Position numbers and translations under genes: made by a program. 5,179 nt of DNA from Myxococcales bacterium (GTDB taxonomy: Bacteria > Myxococcota_A > Polyangia > Polyangiales > Polyangiaceae): NCBI GenBank assembly GCA_023248785.1, contig JAHFDX010000315.1:1-5179 (forward strand), written 5' to 3'. A model generated the notes under the pieces. The model was not told the DNA's origin and made no database searches. It saw only the letters and a program-made list of their open reading frames with translations. Every line of letters begins with the position of its first letter. Positions within the stretch are counted from its first letter, which is position 1. This document shows positions 1 through 5,179 of this stretch, piece after piece.

Positions 1-590
1 TCTCCCGACGTTGCGAGCTCGACGAGCGTGACGGTCTTCTTCATGCCCGGCTCGAAGCGAACGGCGGCGCCCGCTGGAATGTCGAGCCGCATGTTACGAG
101 CCGCCTCTCTATCGAAGTGCAGGGCACGGTTGGTGTCTGTGAATGGATAGTGACTGCCAACCTGAATGGGACGGTCGCCGGTATTCGTAATTTCTATAGT
201 TTCACTTCGTCGCCCTTCGTTGAGTCGAATTTCGCCGGTCGCTACGTGCACTTCGCCGGGCGTATTCACTGCGCCTTCAACGTCCGGGAAAAACGCGGGA
301 TCGGGCACCGGAAGAAACGTGCCGTACAACGAAAGGACCAGATCGCCGTGCATCCGTTCGATCGGATGGTGAACCGTGACGAGCTTGGTTCCGTCAGGGA
401 AGGTGCCTTCGACCTGAACCTCATGGATCATCTCGGGCACGCCGTCTCGAATGAACTCAAGGAGCTGCGTTGCAATGAGCGCGATGGCTTCCGGGTACGA
501 GAGGCGCAGTCCACGTGCGAGCCGTTTTTGTGCAATAGCCCCCGCACCGTGGAGAACCAGCTTGTCGAGATCGCGCGGCGTTAGGTGCAT
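1..590 (-). CDS. ureAB: Urease gamma-beta fusion subunit (UreA-UreB), 3' end outside the window
   Basis: Urease hydrolyses urea to ammonia and carbamate in the cytoplasm; gamma and beta are its structural subunits, and the nickel site lies in alpha (UreC), which is not visible here. The frame is open from an ATG at 590 to the left edge, giving 196 residues. Residues 1-78 are the gamma domain: it opens MHLTPRDLDKLVLH, then AQKRLARGLRL, and ends FPDGTKLVTVHHPI. Residues about 79-117 are a linker containing YGTFLPVP. From about 118 the beta domain follows with PGEVHVATGEIRLNEGRR, GDRPIQVGSHYPF, FDREAARNMRLDIPAG and VRFEPGMKKTVTLVEL. No stop separates the domains, so this is a true fusion, as in Helicobacter UreA and the front of plant urease. 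Oddity: after EFIRDG the sequence goes straight to VPEMIHEVQVEG, omitting about 22 residues found in Klebsiella UreA. The start is set by the conserved M-x-L-T/S-P opening; I see no Shine-Dalgarno sequence. Whether alpha is also fused cannot be seen. Confidence 0.95.
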   Translation of the reverse strand, partial: MHLTPRDLDKLVLHGAGAIAQKRLARGLRLSYPEAIALIATQLLEFIRDGVPEMIHEVQVEGTFPDGTKLVTVHHPIERMHGDLVLSLYGTFLPVPDPAFFPDVEGAVNTPGEVHVATGEIRLNEGRRSETIEITNTGDRPIQVGSHYPFTDTNRALHFDREAARNMRLDIPAGAAVRFEPGMKKTVTLVELATSG

Positions 591-611
591 AGCGAAAGAG
601 TGTGTCTGAAA

Positions 612-626
612 TGACGCGCGGCGTCA
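612..626. repeat. Perfect 6-bp inverted repeat upstream of the urease gene
   Basis: On the minus strand the sequence reads TGACGC, CGC, GCGTCA, with both arms perfect, followed directly by TTTCAG. Its centre is 29 bases upstream of the urease ATG and 30 bases downstream of the aroE-like stop codon. It could be an operator for a dimeric regulator of urease, or a weak hairpin/attenuator between the two minus-strand genes. The short arm and only three following T residues make a strong intrinsic terminator unlikely. I do not recognise it as the box of a known nitrogen or nickel regulator. Confidence 0.4.
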
Positions 627-648
627 GCGGTGAAAGTGGGCGCTGTTG

Positions 649-1497
649 CTACGGAGACGCGAGTTGCGTGTTGAGGGCGGACTCCATGGCGTCGATCGGT
701 GCGGCCTGGCCGGTGTAAAGCTCAAACTGCGCGGCCGCTTGGTGAAGCAGCATCCGGCCCCCATGGATCGTGCGTGCGCCTCTTTGTGCGGCGGCTTGCA
801 GCCACGGCGTTACGAGAGGCTTGTACACGATGTCCATAACGATCTGCCCAGGGTGAATGCGATTTGGATCGAGCGGCAACCCGTCCTCCGCTCCTGACAT
901 GCCAAGAGTGGTCGCGTTGACGATGGCGTCGAAGACTTGAAGGTCAAAAAGCGCATCAATCGCAATGGCTGTCGCACCTGTCTCTGTTGCGAGCGATTCG
1001 GCGCGCGCCAACGTGCGGTTTGTGATGGTCACCCGTGTTTTCTTGCGCATGAGTCCCCACGCAATGGCTCGGGCCGCACCACCGGCCCCAAGAAGCAGCA
1101 CGGACGATTGCTGAAGGTCGCATACTTCCGAAAGTGCTCGCACGCCGCCGATACAATCTGTGTTGTGACCGACCAAGCGGCCGTTTGTGTTGACGATGGT
1201 GTTCACTGCGCGCATCGATTCGGCGTCGCGCGTGAGCTCATCGATCAGTGGGATCACAACTTCCTTAAACGGATACGAAACGCCAAATCCGCGGATGCCA
1301 AGGCCACGCATGCCAAGGAGCGCGCGTTCTAAGTTCGTAACCTTGAATGGTATGTATTTGAAGTCGAGCCCCAGCGCGCGATATCCGGCATCATGCATCG
1401 CTTGACCGGTTCTTGTAGGGTGGACCGAGAGCGAGCCGCAAAGGGTCGTGGACATGGGACATACGGTATGCGCGGACTGGGCCATGCGCGAGTCCAT
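649..1497 (-). CDS. aroE: Shikimate dehydrogenase family protein (AroE/SdhL-like)
   Basis: The family reduces 3-dehydroshikimate to shikimate with NADPH in the cytoplasm (aromatic amino acid pathway). In this 282-residue frame the substrate domain has VSYPFKE with the catalytic Lys78 and HNTD with Asp114. The Rossmann domain has LLLGAGGAARA (about 134-144) and the NADP-preferring motif TNRTLARAE (159-167), followed by NATTLGM (194-200). The C-terminal helix carries Gln253 in LLHQAAAQFELYTG. The usual N-terminal S-x-S-P shikimate motif is absent: SLSVHPTRTGQAMH stands there, which resembles the SdhL/HI0607 branch, as does the FELYTG ending. The central NRT motif is of canonical AroE type. Start is uncertain: ATGs at 1497, 1485 and 1455 are in frame, and family similarity begins only at TTLCGSLS, just after the 1455 ATG (268 residues). 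Only the 1485 start has a weak upstream GGA. The gene is co-directional with urease, 58 bases apart. Family assignment is firm; the substrate is less so. Confidence 0.9.
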   Translation of the reverse strand: MDSRMAQSAHTVCPMSTTLCGSLSVHPTRTGQAMHDAGYRALGLDFKYIPFKVTNLERALLGMRGLGIRGFGVSYPFKEVVIPLIDELTRDAESMRAVNTIVNTNGRLVGHNTDCIGGVRALSEVCDLQQSSVLLLGAGGAARAIAWGLMRKKTRVTITNRTLARAESLATETGATAIAIDALFDLQVFDAIVNATTLGMSGAEDGLPLDPNRIHPGQIVMDIVYKPLVTPWLQAAAQRGARTIHGGRMLLHQAAAQFELYTGQAAPIDAMESALNTQLASP

Positions 1498-1630
1498 CCG
1501 AGAGAGTGCGCGAAGGGATCACATCCTCGTTGGATGGGCGCCCTGTTGTGCCCGTTTGGCGAGGAAAATCTTGTGTCAATCCATGTCGCATTGAGACGAT
1601 GGAGGTGGCAGCGATCGGGAAGGACCTTTG
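1498..1630. promoter_or_regulatory. Divergent intergenic region between aroE-like gene and lipoprotein gene
   Basis: These 133 bases separate two divergently transcribed genes and so must hold both of their promoters, unless the aroE-like gene really starts at 1485 or 1455, which would widen the region. I cannot identify a confident -35/-10 pair on either strand. Visible structure includes GGAT at 1516-1519, ATCC at 1523-1526 and GGAT at 1532-1535, forming the perfect inverted repeat CATCC-TCGTT-GGATG at 1522-1536. An 8-base palindrome GGGCGCCC follows at 1536-1543. These may be operator sites, but no known regulator box is recognised. Confidence 0.45.
1617..1624 (+). promoter_or_regulatory. 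Shine-Dalgarno site of the lipoprotein gene
   Basis: GGGAAGGA ends six bases before the ATG at 1631, which is good spacing for a purine-rich ribosome binding site. It decides the start: the in-frame TTG at 1628 would leave only three bases between the site and the start codon, so ATG 1631 is preferred. Confidence 0.75.
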
Positions 1631-3199
1631 ATGCAGAGCATACGCACGAGGTGGAGTGGGTTTGCGATTCTCCTTGTCGCCTGTAACGTAGGGGATGCCA
1701 TCATCGTCGGTCCTGACGCAAGCGAATGGGAGGGCGGGTCGTCCGACGCAACGGCAGGGGACGTTGGTAGCTCCTCGCAGAATGATGCGTCGCAAAAAAA
1801 CGATGTGACTCTCGATAGCGGCGACGCGAGCGACGTTGCCGTGGACCATAAAAATGCTGTTGATGCGGACGCTTCCGCAGATGCGGATGCGGGAGTCGAT
1901 GGATCGCCCGACGTTGCGGACGCAGCCATTGACGGATCCGATGGCGCCTCTTCTACCGATGCCTCTGACGCGTCCGACGCCACAACCGATGGCAGTGTGA
2001 TGACCCTTGTTACGACTGCACCGGGCAGCACGCAGCCCACGTCTGGGACCATCGAACGCCCGTTGCTCTCGAGTCAGGGGCGCTACATTGCGTTTCTTTC
2101 CACCGCGCCAAATCTCGTATCGTCCGGTAACAATTCGGCGGCAGATGCATTTCAATATGACCGCACGGCAAACACGACGACGCTTATCTCAAAGGCCACA
2201 ACGGGTGGTAGCGCAAACGCGGACGCACGGCACCTTCATATGCCCGCGACCGGCGACTACGCGGTGTTTGCGTCAACCGCCACGAATCTCGTAACTGGCG
2301 ACACGAATGGTCAGGAGGACGTCTTTCTGTGGACACGTTCTACGGGAATGATGGAACGTGTCAGCGTCGACCTGCAAGGTGTTCAGGGCAACGGGTATTC
2401 AAATCATCCGTCGGTGTCGAATGATGGGCGCTATGTGGCGTTCGTCACGAAGGCGACGAACTTGGCATCAAGCCCCTCTACCTATGCTGAGGTTTATATC
2501 CGCGATCGACAAGCGAACTCCACCGATCGCATCAGCCTGACTCCCAACGGTGACAGCGACACACCCATGTTGTCGGGAAGCGGGCGGTACCTAGTGTTTG
2601 CGTCGAAGTCATCGAATTATGTGACCGGCGACAACAACGGCAAGCTCGACATTTTCCGAAAGGACTTCATCATGCATGCCCTCGAGCGCGTGTCGCTTGG
2701 GGTGGGGGGTGTAGAACCGAATGAGGATTGCGAGGCCCCAATCATTACCGGTAATGGCCGCTACGTCTCGTTCGTCTCGTTTGCAAGCAACCTTACGACA
2801 GACGATGTGCTCAACACGCGCGATCTCTTTGTCGTCGACATGGGCATCACGCCTCATCCCATCACGCGTTTTTCGCTCGGCGCTGCTGCCGGTGAGAAAG
2901 TTGCTGGCATGATGAGTGATGACGGGCGATGGCTTGTGGCCTCTACGACCAGTTCGCTTGGCAAAACCTTCGACACCAACGGCAAGAGTGATGTGTTCCT
3001 GTGGGATATAACCCTGCCAACGCAGGCACCGATTGTCATCAGCTCGATTGGGCAAATGACGATCGGTAATGGCACAAGCGCGTGGGCATCGATCAGCGAA
3101 AGTGGGACGTTCGTCGCGTTTAGTTCGGATGCGACGAATTTGACGGCGACCGATACGAATGGTTCTGTGCAAGACCTTTTCCTTTTGCAACGGTGGTAG
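1631..3199 (+). CDS. Lipoprotein with Asp/Ala-rich linker and seven-repeat PD40/TolB-like beta-propeller
   Basis: The protein has 522 residues from the ATG preferred by its ribosome binding site. Residues 1-18 form a lipoprotein signal: Arg5 and Arg7, a short hydrophobic stretch, then the lipobox L-V-A-C with Cys18, so it is probably anchored on the outer membrane or exposed. Residues about 28-122 are a low-complexity, strongly acidic linker of Asp, Ala, Ser and Gly. From about 145 onward, seven repeats each contain a variant of G-R-Y-[VI]-A-F-x-S-x-A-T-N-L; their Gly residues fall at 150, 208, 266, 318, 376, 432 and 492, a period of about 57. Several end in D-T-N-G-x-x-D-V-F-L-W or similar. 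Seven repeats would close a seven-bladed propeller of the PD40/TolB-like kind. Such proteins usually bind other proteins or ligands; no catalytic residues are visible, and the role is unknown. The D-x-N-G loops could bind calcium (inference). Only one other Cys, 367, is present. It lies 67 bases before murA on the same strand, with no evident functional tie. Confidence 0.88.
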   Translation: MQSIRTRWSGFAILLVACNVGDAIIVGPDASEWEGGSSDATAGDVGSSSQNDASQKNDVTLDSGDASDVAVDHKNAVDADASADADAGVDGSPDVADAAIDGSDGASSTDASDASDATTDGSVMTLVTTAPGSTQPTSGTIERPLLSSQGRYIAFLSTAPNLVSSGNNSAADAFQYDRTANTTTLISKATTGGSANADARHLHMPATGDYAVFASTATNLVTGDTNGQEDVFLWTRSTGMMERVSVDLQGVQGNGYSNHPSVSNDGRYVAFVTKATNLASSPSTYAEVYIRDRQANSTDRISLTPNGDSDTPMLSGSGRYLVFASKSSNYVTGDNNGKLDIFRKDFIMHALERVSLGVGGVEPNEDCEAPIITGNGRYVSFVSFASNLTTDDVLNTRDLFVVDMGITPHPITRFSLGAAAGEKVAGMMSDDGRWLVASTTSSLGKTFDTNGKSDVFLWDITLPTQAPIVISSIGQMTIGNGTSAWASISESGTFVAFSSDATNLTATDTNGSVQDLFLLQRW

Positions 3200-3255
3200 A
3201 TACATTTCTCGCTGCGCGAAGACTCATTTTCGTTGTCCACAGTCCGTGGAATGAT

Positions 3256-3260
3256 GAGAA
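3256..3260 (+). promoter_or_regulatory. Probable Shine-Dalgarno site of murA
   Basis: GAGAA ends six bases before the murA ATG at 3267. It is a partial match to the anti-Shine-Dalgarno complement but well spaced, and it agrees with the family's usual N-terminus. The 67-base gap from the lipoprotein stop shows no clear promoter. Confidence 0.45.
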
Positions 3261-3266
3261 ACGTTC

Positions 3267-4550
3267 ATGGACGCGATTCTGATTCGGCAAGCCCCCGCAC
3301 CCCTTCGCGGAACAGTTCACATTAGTGGCGCGAAAAATGCGGCGCTCCCGGTACTTTGCGCAACGCTTCTGACCGACGGCGCGAGTCGTTTGCGCAACGT
3401 TCCCAAGTTGCGAGATATCGATACAACGGCGGCTCTGTTGCGGTTTTTGGGGCGCGATGTGGTTGTGGACGCTCCCGAAATTCGCGTGGCCGAGGGAACG
3501 TGCGCACGGCCCGAGGCGCCGTACGAACTTGTAAAACAAATGCGCGCGAGCGTGATGGTGCTGGGTCCACTCCTCGCGCGGTACGGCCGCGCAAAGGTGT
3601 CGTTGCCGGGAGGGTGTGCGATTGGTGCACGCCCGATCGATCAGCACCTCAAAGGGCTCGAGGCCATGGGCGCTGTGATACGTCTCGAGCGGGGGTACGT
3701 CGTTGCCGAGGGACCGAATGGTGGTGGGCGTTTGCGTGGCGCCGAGGTTCTTTTTGACCTTCCCACCGTGACGGGTACCGAGAACTTGATGATGGCCGCT
3801 GCCCTGGCTAAGGGACGCACCACGCTGATCAATTGCGCGCGTGAGCCGGAGGTCGAAGAGCTCGGACGGGTGCTCAACAAAGCGGGTGCGAAGGTCGACG
3901 GTGCGGGCACAGATGTAATTCACGTTGAAGGCGTTCCACCCGGGGAGCTAGGGCCATTCGATCACGCGATTATTCCCGACCGAATTGAAGCGGGCACATA
4001 CATGATTGCTGCTGCAGCGGTGCAGGGATCCGACGTGCTTATCGAAGGCGCGGAGATCCACGATCTTGATACCGTCGTCGCAAAGATGCGACATGCGGGC
4101 GTCCAGATTGAAAGTGAAGGGCGCGCCATTCGGGTGGCGCGAAACGGGCCGCTTTCGGCAGTACCGGTGACCACGGCGCCTCATCCGGGGTTTCCGACGG
4201 ATATGCAGGCACAATTCCTTGTGCTCATGTGCCTTGCGCGTGGTGAAAGCATGATCACCGAGACCGTGTTTGAAAATCGATTTATGCACGTGCCCGAATT
4301 GCAACGTATGGGGGCACAAATTGTGCTGAGGGGAAACACCGCTGTCGTTGATGGGGTGAAGGCCCTTTATGGTGCGAGTGTCATGGCAACGGATCTGCGG
4401 GCGAGCGCGTCGCTTGTGATTGCGGGCCTTGTGGCCGTTGACGAGACAGAGGTGCGGCGCGTGTATCATATCGATCGCGGTTACGAGCGAATTGAGGAGA
4501 AACTCAGGGGCATCGGTGCGCGGATCGAACGTGTGAAGGGTCGCTCGTAA
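3267..4550 (+). CDS. murA: UDP-N-acetylglucosamine 1-carboxyvinyltransferase (MurA)
   Basis: MurA transfers enolpyruvate from phosphoenolpyruvate to UDP-GlcNAc, the first committed step of peptidoglycan precursor synthesis, in the cytoplasm. The 427 residues span the whole two-domain EPSP-synthase-like fold, slightly longer than the 419 of E. coli. Seen directly: SGAKNAALP with Lys23 and Asn24 (E. coli Lys22/Asn23); LPGGCAIGARPIDQHLKGLE with Cys117, matching the catalytic, fosfomycin-targeted Cys115, and Arg122 matching Arg120; PHPGFPTDMQAQF with Asp312 matching Asp305; TDLRASASLV with Arg378 matching Arg371; and HIDRGYERIEEKL with Arg404 matching Arg397. All of these are intact, so an active enzyme is expected, and the retained Cys predicts fosfomycin sensitivity at the target level rather than the Cys-to-Asp resistant form. 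It follows the lipoprotein gene and converges with the right-edge gene over a 20-base gap. Confidence 0.98.
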   Translation: MDAILIRQAPAPLRGTVHISGAKNAALPVLCATLLTDGASRLRNVPKLRDIDTTAALLRFLGRDVVVDAPEIRVAEGTCARPEAPYELVKQMRASVMVLGPLLARYGRAKVSLPGGCAIGARPIDQHLKGLEAMGAVIRLERGYVVAEGPNGGGRLRGAEVLFDLPTVTGTENLMMAAALAKGRTTLINCAREPEVEELGRVLNKAGAKVDGAGTDVIHVEGVPPGELGPFDHAIIPDRIEAGTYMIAAAAVQGSDVLIEGAEIHDLDTVVAKMRHAGVQIESEGRAIRVARNGPLSAVPVTTAPHPGFPTDMQAQFLVLMCLARGESMITETVFENRFMHVPELQRMGAQIVLRGNTAVVDGVKALYGASVMATDLRASASLVIAGLVAVDETEVRRVYHIDRGYERIEEKLRGIGARIERVKGRS

Positions 4551-4570
4551 GCGGCGTCAAGCTGTTGTCT

Positions 4571-5179
4571 TTAGCGGGCGCATCGAACTTCGTATGTATT
4601 GAGCAACGCGTGTCGTTGAAGCGATATTCGTACGATGTCTCCAAGCGAGGGCTTGCCGTACACCACGGCGGCTTCATACGGAGCAATTCGTGCGACGTAG
4701 ATTCCCTCGCTGGAACGTTTCGGAAGCGCAAGCGTTGCCCGCGTTTCCCCTGTCTCGATATCGAAGAAGACGACGCGAGAACCTGACTCGTCGAACGCAG
4801 CCCACTCCTTGTTCTCGCCCTGCATGAGCCCACCGGCGGCGTGTCCGATCCGCACGTTGGGATCGAGCATGCGCCCAAACGATTCACGTCTTGTGTCCAT
4901 GAACGTGAGATGGCACGCGTCGGCGGCATCGTCATCGCACGCGACGATTGCAGCGAATCGTCCGAGCCAAAGCACTTTGTCCATTCGACCCGGGGGCAAA
5001 GGTGCATTCTTGTCGCGCGATGCTCTTGCCATACCCCCCGCGTCGGGACGAACGATGTGCCATCGTTCGAAGACACGGGTGTCTCCCCGAGCGACGAGCA
5101 GATCGTGCAGATCGGTGCTGACATCGGCCCATTGAGGCAGGCCTTGCACCGAGGCGGGGTCGGCGTCTTCACTTCGGAG
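4571..5179 (-). CDS. Hypothetical protein, C-terminal part, propeller-like; 5' end outside the window
   Basis: I do not recognise this protein. The frame is open from the right edge to a TAA at 4571-4573, giving 202 visible residues. An in-frame GTG at 5149 has no ribosome binding site, and the frame continues upstream of it, so the true start probably lies beyond the window. Codons tend to end in G or C, as expected of a real gene in this genome, whereas the overlapping frame encodes an unlikely Ser/Arg/Thr/Pro-rich product. Near the C-terminus, EWAAFDESGSRVVFFDIETG, then TRATLALP and later GDIVRISL, resemble strands and turns of WD40/YVTN-type beta-propellers. Asp-rich turns and three Cys are present (two in VACDDDAADACHL, one in the final VRCAR). 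There is no transmembrane segment in the visible part. A propeller or repeat protein is inference; the function is unknown. Confidence 0.7.
   Translation of the reverse strand, partial: LRSEDADPASVQGLPQWADVSTDLHDLLVARGDTRVFERWHIVRPDAGGMARASRDKNAPLPPGRMDKVLWLGRFAAIVACDDDAADACHLTFMDTRRESFGRMLDPNVRIGHAAGGLMQGENKEWAAFDESGSRVVFFDIETGETRATLALPKRSSEGIYVARIAPYEAAVVYGKPSLGDIVRISLQRHALLNTYEVRCAR

Noticed and set aside
117..584. Plus-strand open frame (155 codons) opposite the urease gene
   Set aside because: It is fully antisense to the urease gamma-beta fusion, whose motifs are unambiguous.
1576..2052. Minus-strand open frame with an Ala/Ser/Pro/Thr-rich product
   Set aside because: It is the complement of the repetitive Asp/Ala/Ser codons of the lipoprotein linker, which produces a low-complexity shadow.
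1391..2155. Minus-strand open frame (254 codons) over the lipoprotein 5' half
   Set aside because: It is antisense to the signal peptide, linker and first propeller repeat of a clear gene, also overlaps the aroE-like start, and its Arg/Cys-rich product has no recognisable domain.
3233..3241. TTGTCCACA, a DnaA-box-like 9-mer upstream of murA
   Set aside because: It is a single copy with no cluster, AT-rich unwinding region or origin-linked genes nearby, so an origin or DnaA control is not supported.
3237..3249. CCAC-AGTCC-GTGG hairpin between the lipoprotein gene and murA
   Set aside because: The stem is only four base pairs with no T run, too weak to call a terminator or a regulatory element.
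3120..3923. Long minus-strand open frame (267 codons) opposite murA and the lipoprotein end
   Set aside because: It lies antisense to the strongly supported murA, has a Arg/His/Cys-rich product without motifs, and is explained by the codon bias of the sense gene.
4540..4555. Six-bp hairpin with a CGTA loop overlapping the murA stop codon, as a terminator
   Set aside because: The stem includes a G-T wobble, and it is followed by GTCAAGCTG rather than a T run, so it is not a convincing intrinsic terminator.
4504..5172. Minus-strand open frame (222 codons) overlapping the murA 3' end
   Set aside because: Its product is Ser/Arg/Thr/Pro/Cys-rich without motifs, and it runs into murA. The alternative frame at 4571-5179 has gene-like codon use and a propeller-like segment.

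Overview
The window looks like bacterial chromosome of moderate-to-high GC (not counted exactly), densely coded, with five protein genes and no RNA gene, mobile element or CRISPR array that I can see. The lineage guess is Myxococcota (Polyangia-like) or a related deltaproteobacterial group. It rests mainly on the lipoprotein at 1631-3199, whose long Asp/Ala/Ser-rich linker directly after the lipobox is common in that group. This is inference; no phylogenetic marker was tested.

Layout from left to right. (1) 1-590, minus strand, running off the left edge: a fused urease gamma-beta polypeptide (UreA+UreB). Its N-terminal domain lacks about 22 residues that other ureases have, and its gamma-beta linker resembles that of plant urease. 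(2) 591-648: a 58-base gap holding a perfect 6-bp inverted repeat. (3) 649-1497, minus strand: a shikimate dehydrogenase-family protein whose substrate-binding end resembles the SdhL/HI0607 branch while its NADP site is canonical. (4) 1498-1630: a divergent intergenic region with recurring GGAT/ATCC half-sites and a strong ribosome binding site for the next gene. (5) 1631-3199, plus strand: an exported lipoprotein with an acidic linker and a seven-repeat PD40/TolB-like beta-propeller. (6) 3267-4550, plus strand: a complete MurA with all the key catalytic residues I checked. (7) 4571-5179, minus strand, running off the right edge: the C-terminal 202 residues of an unrecognised protein with propeller-like strands.

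Functional links. The aroE-like gene and the urease gene point the same way 58 bases apart and could be co-transcribed, although the inverted repeat between them may separate or regulate them. The lipoprotein and murA are also co-directional, 67 bases apart, with no convincing terminator between them. murA and the right-edge gene converge with a 20-base gap. No multi-gene pathway is evident. The least ordinary items are the urease architecture and the hybrid shikimate dehydrogenase. I found no clear evidence of a novel multi-gene system.
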